From NCBI GenBank assembly GCA_031800475.1, contig DAPKRQ010000371.1, positions 1 to 38,836 on the forward strand: DNA of 38,836 nucleotides, read 5' to 3'. Position numbers and translations under genes: made by a program. Source of the DNA: Kuafuiihalomonas phototrophica. GTDB taxonomy: Bacteria; Myxococcota; Kuafuiibacteriia; Kuafuiibacteriales; Kuafuiibacteriaceae. This document shows, one piece after another, positions 32,473 to 38,836 of this stretch; the stretch's first letter is position 1, and each line of letters begins with the position of its first letter. The notes under the pieces were generated by a model, which saw nothing but the letters and a program-made list of their open reading frames with translations, was not told where the DNA came from and ran no database searches.

Positions 32473-34302
32473 TCAGCTCGCGAGGTCTCGAGCCATTCGA
32501 AAGAAACGCTCGGTGACGACGACGCTGGCTAGAACATCCGCAGCCTTCATGTCGCCACCGCTCGCGCGGTCGACGAGTGATTGAGCGCCGGCGATCCCGA
32601 TGGTCTCTCGGAGTACGGATCCCCTCTCCACCAAAAGGTCGCGCCATTCCCGGTCTAGATGCTCGCGGAAGTTTTGACTCCGGATCTCCTCCAGGTCTCC
32701 CCGTCCGGTACCGGCTCGACCCTCGACGAAGCGGCCCGCGATCTTCCATCCCGCTTTCGCGGCCAAGGTCATGGCGTCGCTGAACTTTCGCACGAGTTCG
32801 CCGCGGAGGAGCAGCGCCGGGATGGTCTCACCATTGAACGGAATCCAGGTGGTCGACGGCGCGTAACGCTGAAGAAGATGCTCGTGAACGCCACAGACAT
32901 GTCCCCGGACGCCCGGAAGCGTCAGGAACGACCAAGTGGCGCGCCGTGAGTAAAAAGGGTTGCTTCGCCGGCTGGGGACCCGGCGAAGTTTCTGATTCCA
33001 GACCCCGGTTCGTTCCAAAAGATGGACGAAGTCCCACGCATCGGACTCCAGGGTGCAGATGTCGGCCATGGCTTCGAAGCGAGCCCGAACCCGGTCGTGG
33101 ATCCGGCGGTCCAGCTCTTGCGGTACGAGCTCCCGACCCACGGTGAATTTGTCCATCACCGCATCCGCGATCTTGGCTGCGTCGAACGGAGATTCGCGCA
33201 ACAAGCGAGGGTAGTACACGCCCCGGAACACCTCGGCGCCGTCACCTCCCAGGGTATCGGGCGCCTCGGACAGGTCGACCAGCGCATTGGTCATCAAGGG
33301 CATGGCAGTGGCTTGCCCGTTGGTGCTCGCGGCGATGCCGTCGAAGACCTGGACCCGCCGAGCATAGTCTGCGGTACGAACGCCGCCCGGCCGGTGAAAG
33401 ACGCCCACGGCCTTGGCCACCCAGGCCGCGACCCGGACGTCTTGCGAGGTGGGGGGACCGTCCGTGAACGTCTCCACGTCCGGGCGGGCCGCTTCCAGGG
33501 CCACTGCCAGCACCGCCCGCGAATCGAAGCCAGCGCTCAGCTCCACCTGCAGGGGGACGCCGGGCCGGTGAAAGTCGCGGACGTATGCCACCAGGTCGTC
33601 CATGGCAGAGTCCCGGACGGCTCGTACCTCTTGGCCGGCCGCTCGGAGCTCCCGAGCCCGATCGAAGCCCGGGTGAAGACGGGTCGTGACCCGACCGTCT
33701 CGAAAGGTGGCGATCTGCTCCGGCCGCAGGCTGTGGACGCCCTCGATCAGGCTGTGCCCGCCGAAGCTCCAACCCATCCGCAGCAAGGCACCAAAGGACG
33801 TGAGCGACAACTCCGGCGGGACGCCTGCCGCCACCAGGGCGAGATCGTGGGGAGAGGCGAGCCAGGTCCCGTCCACGCGGGCGTGGGCCATGCACCGCTG
33901 GCCGTGACCGTCGCCGACCAGGTGCACGGCCCCGGAGGATCGGTCCACCAACAAGCCGCCGAAGCAACCGTACACGTCGGCCAGGCCGTCTGGTCCCGAT
34001 TCGATCAGCGCCTGGGCCAGTCCACCCGACCGCGGATGGTCCAGCTCGCCATAGGCCACGGCGGTCCACCCGTCGTTTTGCGCTTCGCCGATCCGTGTAG
34101 CAAGCCCGGCCTCTGCGTCGCCCATTGCGAGCAGCGCCGCCATGTCGGGACGGCCCATCTCCCGAACCACCCAGGATTGGCCCGGAAATGCGCGCTCGAG
34201 TCGGCCTCTCGCGGACGCGATCACGGTGGGCGCATCGTGACCGGCGGCGAACAGAAAGGTGTCCAACGGGACGCGGGTACTCGGGATCGGGGGTGATTGC
34301 AA
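32473..34302 (-). CDS. Asparagine-synthetase-like protein without glutaminase cysteine
   Basis: 609 residues related to AsnB. The C-terminal synthetase domain keeps its pyrophosphate-binding PP-loop (VELSAGFDSR, Ser256-Ser261) and the later GGDGAEVFRG motif, so ATP activation of a carboxylate is plausible. The N-terminal region (about 80-190) resembles the class II amidotransferase fold, but there is no Met-Cys start, so it cannot take nitrogen from glutamine in the usual way. The frame starts at TTG 34302, and no ATG or GTG lies near, so the start is uncertain. Such proteins accompany polysaccharide, antibiotic or peptide-tailoring genes, as here with a GT4 enzyme. It begins 13 bases after argA. 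The amide or ester it makes is unknown. Confidence 0.88.
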   Translation of the reverse strand: MQSPPIPSTRVPLDTFLFAAGHDAPTVIASARGRLERAFPGQSWVVREMGRPDMAALLAMGDAEAGLATRIGEAQNDGWTAVAYGELDHPRSGGLAQALIESGPDGLADVYGCFGGLLVDRSSGAVHLVGDGHGQRCMAHARVDGTWLASPHDLALVAAGVPPELSLTSFGALLRMGWSFGGHSLIEGVHSLRPEQIATFRDGRVTTRLHPGFDRARELRAAGQEVRAVRDSAMDDLVAYVRDFHRPGVPLQVELSAGFDSRAVLAVALEAARPDVETFTDGPPTSQDVRVAAWVAKAVGVFHRPGGVRTADYARRVQVFDGIAASTNGQATAMPLMTNALVDLSEAPDTLGGDGAEVFRGVYYPRLLRESPFDAAKIADAVMDKFTVGRELVPQELDRRIHDRVRARFEAMADICTLESDAWDFVHLLERTGVWNQKLRRVPSRRSNPFYSRRATWSFLTLPGVRGHVCGVHEHLLQRYAPSTTWIPFNGETIPALLLRGELVRKFSDAMTLAAKAGWKIAGRFVEGRAGTGRGDLEEIRSQNFREHLDREWRDLLVERGSVLRETIGIAGAQSLVDRASGGDMKAADVLASVVVTERFFRMARDLAS

Positions 34303-34315
34303 CCGGCCCGCCGGG

Positions 34316-35647
34316 TCACGCGGACGGGCGGGTGCGCTGCATCAAGATGCGGCTGTTGCGGCCTTCGCTGATCGCTTTGTCTCGCAGCGAAGCGGGGGCC
34401 TCGGCCCGCGCGAGCTCTTCGAAACCGCAGATCTGGGTGAAGAACGGACCGGTCTGCGTCGTCAACGCGTATAGGGCTCGGTGCCCCTCGACGCGTGCCC
34501 GGTCCTGGCCGTAGGCAACCAAGGCTCGACCGATCCCTCGGCGTCCGTACGCGGGCAAGACGAACAGACTCATCAGTTCCAATCCGTCGCCCTCGGGCAG
34601 CGGGGCCAACCGGCAGCACCCGATCACGCTGCCGTCGATCTCGTAGACCGCGTACTCGGAGACGTTTCGTTCGATCTCCCCTCTGGACCGCCGGCGGAGG
34701 GCGGCGTCTTTGGTCCCCGCCTTGGTGAGCCGATGAATGCTGCCCACGTCGCTGCGGCGGGCGGGGCGGATCTGGGTGTATGGATTCGCATGAATCATCG
34801 ATCCGACACCCACGTTTGAAAAGATTTCGGTCAGAAGTGCGTCCGGAAGGCGCGAATCGATGATGTGCGCCCGGGGCACGCCAGCGCGGATCGTTTCGAT
34901 GGCGGCTCGGGCCTTGGAGCGCACCTGGGGGTCGAGCGCGTCCGGATCTTCACGCAGGCGATCCTCGAGTTCGTCGACCGCGATGTTCAGCTGAAACTCA
35001 CCCCGCAGCGTGAGCCCCGGGTACGATACCACGTAGATCAGCTTGCTGGCACGCAGGCTTTCCGCCACCGCCGCTGCCAGGTGGTCGCTGTTCAAGCGAA
35101 GCGGGCGTCCGTCGCGACCGAACGCGATCGGCGGCAGCACTGGCACGATCGACTGATCGAGCAGGCTTTCGAGGAGCGAGACGTCCACCCGATCCACCTT
35201 TCCGGCGTGGCCGTGATCTTGGCCCATCAAGATCCCTCGCTCGGTGGCCCGAACCGCATTGGAGATCGCGCATCGGATCCGGTTCTGGCTGAGGCTTCGC
35301 AGCAAGGCGTATTGCGCCGCGCCCGCCACCTCGACCGAAAGGTCGAGGGTGCCCTGGTCGACGGGCTCTTCTCCCGTCGAGTCCGAGATCGGTCGGGATC
35401 GACTCAGCGCCTGACTCCTCAATGGCTCGCCGATGCCGAAAGCCAGCACCACCCGGATGCCCAGATTGTGCAGGACCGCCACCTCCATCATGAGGGAGCC
35501 GAAGGTGTCGTCGTCGAGAACGGCCCCGTCCAGCGACAGTACGAAGGTGTGCCCCCGCCACATGGGGACGTACTTGAGGATTCCCCGAAGGTCTTGGGGT
35601 TGAAGCTCTCGGTGATGCTCCTTCTTCGGGGCGGGCGGGTGGTTCAT
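34316..35647 (-). CDS. argA: N-acetylglutamate synthase, kinase-like plus GNAT form
   Basis: First enzyme of arginine synthesis, transferring acetyl from acetyl-CoA to glutamate. 443 residues: an amino-acid-kinase-like domain (about 25-285) that in E. coli binds arginine as feedback inhibitor, and a C-terminal GNAT acetyltransferase (about 290-440) with the acetyl-CoA motif AYGRRGIGRALVAY. Other signatures are LPPIAFGRDGRPLRLNSDHL and LTTQTGPFFTQICGFEELAR, both typical of ArgA. It starts at ATG 35647, 249 bases from a divergent gene; that gap would hold the promoter. I found no convincing arginine box. It is followed closely by the asparagine-synthetase-like gene, which is an unusual partner. 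Confidence 0.94.
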   Translation of the reverse strand: MNHPPAPKKEHHRELQPQDLRGILKYVPMWRGHTFVLSLDGAVLDDDTFGSLMMEVAVLHNLGIRVVLAFGIGEPLRSQALSRSRPISDSTGEEPVDQGTLDLSVEVAGAAQYALLRSLSQNRIRCAISNAVRATERGILMGQDHGHAGKVDRVDVSLLESLLDQSIVPVLPPIAFGRDGRPLRLNSDHLAAAVAESLRASKLIYVVSYPGLTLRGEFQLNIAVDELEDRLREDPDALDPQVRSKARAAIETIRAGVPRAHIIDSRLPDALLTEIFSNVGVGSMIHANPYTQIRPARRSDVGSIHRLTKAGTKDAALRRRSRGEIERNVSEYAVYEIDGSVIGCCRLAPLPEGDGLELMSLFVLPAYGRRGIGRALVAYGQDRARVEGHRALYALTTQTGPFFTQICGFEELARAEAPASLRDKAISEGRNSRILMQRTRPSA

Positions 35648-35751
35648 GCGTCGTCCGCTGGGTCCTACGGGACTGGCGTCCGGAGCTCAACCGGCAGGAC
35701 GGGTGGGGCTGAACGGGGATTCCGGTCGGGTCCGGTCCTCGAGCGCCGAAC

Positions 35752-35767
35752 GTGCATCCGGGTGCAC
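35752..35767. repeat. Dyad in the divergent gap before argA
   Basis: GTGCA-TCCGGG-TGCAC is a 16-base inverted repeat in the 249-base gap between argA and the small lipoprotein-like gene. It could be an operator for either. I do not recognise the binding protein. Confidence 0.3.
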
Positions 35768-35896
35768 CCGCTCCGGGTGGGAGGGCCACCAGCGCTCGCC
35801 GGGGCGAGATGCCGCGGTATCTCCTGGTCGAAGGGAGCGAAAGAGGTGAGTTCGGGCTCGTGGCGCTTTGGCACGGCGCTTGGACCCCCAGGCTTC

Positions 35897-36367
35897 ATGA
35901 GAAACGGGATTTCCATGTCAGTCGGTCTGTGCGCTGTCGCGGTGGCCTGCGCTCCCGAGTCGGCGCTGGGGCCGCATGCCCACGAACGTCCGGGAATGTC
36001 GCTGGCGTTCGACAAGGTGCGAGACCGGATCGAGGACGCTTTTGGACAACTGCGTAGCGCGCTGAAGGCCGTCGACCCGTCGGGCTGGTCCGAGTCCGTG
36101 ACCGCCCAGATGGACCGGATTCGAAAAGGCTACGCCGACCTGCGGCAGGCATTTCGGGACGCCGAGCCGAATGTACGGCAAGGGTTCGACTTGCAATGGC
36201 GTCGCCTCACCGACGACGCGTACGCCGCGCAGGTGCAGGTGATGGACGACGATGCCGAGATCACCGAGATGGAGCGAGAAGAGATCTCCGAGTCCCTGGA
36301 CGCCCTCGAACGCAGGCTTGCCTCGCAGCGACGCCGTCTGGCTTGGGAGGGCTGGTTCGTGCCTTGA
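35897..36367 (+). CDS. Small putative lipoprotein with helical body
   Basis: 156 residues from ATG 35897; an ATG at 35915 is also possible. The N-terminus (MSVGLCAVAVACAPESA) looks like a lipoprotein signal with cysteine after AVA. The rest is helical and highly charged, with many Asp, Glu, Arg and Gln (FDKVRDRIEDAFGQLRSALK, EITEMEREEISESLDALERR), probably a coiled coil. No family recognised. The long open frame upstream is a shadow of argA. It ends 148 bases before a convergent TPR gene. Confidence 0.7.
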   Translation: MRNGISMSVGLCAVAVACAPESALGPHAHERPGMSLAFDKVRDRIEDAFGQLRSALKAVDPSGWSESVTAQMDRIRKGYADLRQAFRDAEPNVRQGFDLQWRRLTDDAYAAQVQVMDDDAEITEMEREEISESLDALERRLASQRRRLAWEGWFVP

Positions 36368-36515
36368 ATCTTCGGCCAGTTGGCGCGCGGCTGGCCGAGT
36401 GGCGCCGGGGAAGGAACCGAGCCGTTCGGGCGCGGATACCGACTCCCGCTCGGCGGGCTTTCGCACCCCTCGGGGGCCGGCTTCTTTCGGGCTCGGCCGT
36501 CCGCCGTCGAACCCG

Positions 36516-38836
36516 TCAACGAGATGGCGTCTCCAGGATGTTGCGAGCGGTCTGGCGTAGATCGGCCGGGGCCCCTTCGATGGCGATGCATCTGTCGAGC
36601 GCCTGCCGGGCCGTGCGCGTGACGCGGCGCTGACTGAGGCTTATCCCCAGCAGGCACCACGCCTCGCCGTTTTCGTCGTTGATTCGCGTGACCTTTTCAA
36701 AATACCGCCTGGCCTGACGTTCCTTGCCCTGACGACTGAGGATCATGCCCACCCGAATCAACGCCGTCTCTTCCTCCGGCAGGTCGCGCAGAGCCCTTTG
36801 GTAGGCCTTCATGGCCTGGCGGGTCTTGTTCTGCTTCATGTAGCTGTTTCCGACGTCGATCCAGATGGTGGGGTCGTCTGGAACGGTCTTGCGATAGCGC
36901 TCGAACCATTCACGCGCCTTGCTGAATTGATACCGCTCGAGGCTGGTGCGACCCAAAGCGCGTTGCGCCTTACCCAGGCGGCTATTCAGGCGAACGGCCT
37001 GCTCGTACGCCGTGATCGCCTCGTATAGGCTGTTGTTCTTTTCGAGCGCTCGTCCCAAAAAGTACTGGTATTCGGCGTTGCGAGGTTCCTTTTCGACGGC
37101 CTGCCGCATGGATGCGACCGCATCGTGGTGGTTCCCTTCGAGGACCGCTAGGCGTGCCTGCCAATATCGAACCTCGGGCACGTTCATGCCGGCGCGTCGT
37201 TCGATGGTGACCGCGGTGCTCAGGTGCGTCTTGGCCTTGTCGAGCTGAACCGGCTTTCGGTCCAGGTAGGCGGCGGCCATGCGCAGATGGGGGCGGACGT
37301 CCTTGGCGTCCTGGGCTGCGGCCTGTTCATACAGCGCCAGGGCGGCCCGCAGGTCACCATCGAGCTCTAGGGCCCGGCCGAACTCGAACATGACCTGCGG
37401 CTGCTGGGGCTGCTCGGACAGGGCGGTCATGTACAGCGGAATCGCTCTCGCAAGCTCGAGGGACTGAGACGGTTCGTCAGCCCGGGACGCCATGGCCCGC
37501 AGCATGTTCGCGCGACCCAAGCGCGCTTCGAGCGACGTCGGGTCGAGGGCGTAGGCCCTTTCGTAGGACGACAACGCTTCTTGCAGCTGGCCACGACGGG
37601 CGTAGCAGTCGGCCAGGGCCACGTGGGCCCGAAAATCGGTCGGGCCGAGCTCGACGGACTGCTGGGCCTCCTCGAAGGCCGCGTCCACGTCTCCGCTCTC
37701 CAGATCGAGCTGCGCCAGAACGATGTGCGGGGTCGGGTCCTCGGGCGCGATGCGGACCGTCCGGGCCAGGGACCGTCGTGCGTCGCGGTACTTGCCGAGC
37801 TCCTGGTGGAAGCGGGCCTCCCACAAGGGAATCCGAGGCTCTCGCGGAGCGGCGGCGCGGGCTTCGTCCAGATCCAGAAATGCTTTGGCCACGTCTTGTT
37901 GGGCCATGTGCGCCCGGGCGCGACCCAAGAGGGCTTCCACGTCTCGCGGGTTGCGGGCGAGGAGCGTTTCGAGCTCCTTCATGGCTGCGTCCAGCTCGTT
38001 CCTTTCGATCCGCGCGACCGCGCCGAGTGCTACGATCTCGGGCTTGGAGGGGTCCAAGCGCGCGGCTTCCAAGGCCAGCTCTTCGACTTCGTCCAGTCGG
38101 CCGAGCCGGTCGTAGGCTCGGGCCACCTCGAACAGGGCCGTCGCCCGCTGGTCGGGCGGCAGTCCTCGGGCGGCGTGCTCGGCCACCTTGCGCCGCGCGA
38201 TGCGCGCTTCGCCGGGGCGCTTCATCTCGTCGAGGATGCGGGCAGCCTCGCGGGCGTGAAGCGCTTGCTCCGGCTGAAGGGCGGCAGCTTTCGAGTACCA
38301 CCGGACCGCGTCCTCTCGGCCCGCGGGGCCCCGGGCGGCCAGGGTGGCTCTTCCCAAAGCGGCCGCGGCCCGGGCGAAAGTGCTGTCCGCCACCAGCGAA
38401 CGATCGAGGGCGTCCATGGCAGCGACCGCGTTCCCGCGCTGAAGCTCGGCTTCGCCCCAGAGCCAGTGGAGCTCCGGATCGTCGGGCCGGGCTTCGGCCC
38501 GCTCCGCCAGCTCGGCCACGACCGAGTTCGCTTCGCCCTTGGCGATGGCCAAGGCCGCCGAGGCCTTGAAACGCTCCAGGGCCGCCGCATCCGGGTCGTT
38601 CTTTCGGGCGCCGCTCAGGTCCGCGCCGCGAATGCGGGCCAAGGTGGCCTCGGCCTGTTGAACTTCAAAGAGTTCGGCACCGTAATCGAGCGTCGCGAAG
38701 GCGGCGGCTTTGGCTGCCCACAGCTGGTTGTCCACCAGGTCCATGCCCGCCGACCGCACGGTGGCGAAGATCGAGCGGTAGGCTTCGAACGAGCCTTCTT
38801 CCAACAGCTCCGCCAGCTGCTCCGGGTCCGCCACCT
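36516..38836 (-). CDS. Large TPR repeat protein, 5' end cut by window edge
   Basis: At least 772 residues of tetratricopeptide repeats throughout. Repeats of about 34 residues carry the usual Trp/Leu/Gly/Tyr/Ala/Pro pattern (for example AYERAYALDPTSLEARLGRA, AITAYEQAVRLNSRLGKAQR and MKAYQRALRDLPEEETALIR). TPR arrays scaffold multiprotein complexes. No enzymatic domain is visible in this part. A GTG at 38834 could be the start, but the frame runs open to the edge, so N-terminal signals or domains may be missing. Comparable large TPR proteins are common in myxobacterial genomes. Lack of a signal peptide cannot be judged. Confidence 0.92.
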   Translation of the reverse strand, partial: VADPEQLAELLEEGSFEAYRSIFATVRSAGMDLVDNQLWAAKAAAFATLDYGAELFEVQQAEATLARIRGADLSGARKNDPDAAALERFKASAALAIAKGEANSVVAELAERAEARPDDPELHWLWGEAELQRGNAVAAMDALDRSLVADSTFARAAAALGRATLAARGPAGREDAVRWYSKAAALQPEQALHAREAARILDEMKRPGEARIARRKVAEHAARGLPPDQRATALFEVARAYDRLGRLDEVEELALEAARLDPSKPEIVALGAVARIERNELDAAMKELETLLARNPRDVEALLGRARAHMAQQDVAKAFLDLDEARAAAPREPRIPLWEARFHQELGKYRDARRSLARTVRIAPEDPTPHIVLAQLDLESGDVDAAFEEAQQSVELGPTDFRAHVALADCYARRGQLQEALSSYERAYALDPTSLEARLGRANMLRAMASRADEPSQSLELARAIPLYMTALSEQPQQPQVMFEFGRALELDGDLRAALALYEQAAAQDAKDVRPHLRMAAAYLDRKPVQLDKAKTHLSTAVTIERRAGMNVPEVRYWQARLAVLEGNHHDAVASMRQAVEKEPRNAEYQYFLGRALEKNNSLYEAITAYEQAVRLNSRLGKAQRALGRTSLERYQFSKAREWFERYRKTVPDDPTIWIDVGNSYMKQNKTRQAMKAYQRALRDLPEEETALIRVGMILSRQGKERQARRYFEKVTRINDENGEAWCLLGISLSQRRVTRTARQALDRCIAIEGAPADLRQTARNILETPSR

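Noticed and set aside
32473..34302. Lasso-peptide cyclase interpretation of the asparagine-synthetase-like gene
   Set aside because: There is no precursor peptide, RRE or transglutaminase-type leader protease beside it. Its neighbours are argA and a glycosyltransferase.

Overview
This is a GC-rich, densely coding chromosomal window with strong G/C preference at third codon positions, so long shadow reading frames lie opposite most real genes. The mix of housekeeping genes (IMP dehydrogenase, diaminopimelate epimerase, RNase E/G, ribosomal protein L33, ArgA), a PilB/GspE ATPase, double-receiver PilZ signalling, NtrC-like regulation, TPR-rich envelope proteins and lipoproteins suggests a Gram-negative bacterium of the Myxococcota/deltaproteobacterial type. 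That placement is inference from gene content. I see no transposase, integrase, phage gene or CRISPR array.

Layout. 1-8.2 kb: a minus-strand aldolase-like/molybdopterin-domain fusion; a plus-strand pair of SppA peptidase and PilB/GspE ATPase; then a minus-strand block of a degenerate NtrC-like regulator, CutA, a receiver-receiver-PilZ protein and Kbl. 8.4-14.9 kb: dapF converging on and overlapping guaB, then RNase E/G, a TIGR04282-type transferase, a truncated SelD-like protein and rpmG. 15.2-16.3 kb: a strongly expressed-looking Gly/Asn/Gln-rich protein of unknown function, ending in a textbook terminator. 16.4-22.9 kb: a tightly overlapping DUF58 - transglutaminase - MoxR - TPR operon. 23.0-25.6 kb: an OmpA-like protein, a putative lipoprotein and three small unknown genes, one extremely methionine-rich. 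25.7-27.6 kb: an acyl-CoA dehydrogenase behind a near-perfect FadR-type (TetR family) operator. 27.6-28.5 kb: two overlapping small membrane protein genes. 28.6 kb: tRNA-Thr(CGT) with its own promoter. 29.3-30.5 kb: cyclopropane fatty acid synthase. 30.5-35.6 kb: a minus-strand run of argA, an asparagine-synthetase-like gene, a GT4 glycosyltransferase and an unknown gene. 35.9 kb to the end: a small lipoprotein-like gene and a large TPR protein cut by the window edge.

How the genes relate. The MoxR/DUF58/transglutaminase/TPR genes look like one unit acting at the envelope. The regulator-CutA-PilZ genes look co-transcribed, and the two regulators both carry receiver domains with missing key residues. 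Acyl-CoA dehydrogenase and cyclopropane synthase point to active lipid metabolism. The most unusual items are enzymes that have lost catalytic residues: the aldolase without its Schiff-base lysine, the NtrC-like protein without Walker B acidic residues, the SelD-like protein without its ATP/Se-handling N-terminus, and the Asn-synthetase-like protein without its glutaminase cysteine. No single clearly new defence or mobile system is evident. The best candidates for undescribed biology are the transferase/SelD-like pair, the 15.2 kb unknown protein and the 24.5-25.6 kb small-gene cluster.
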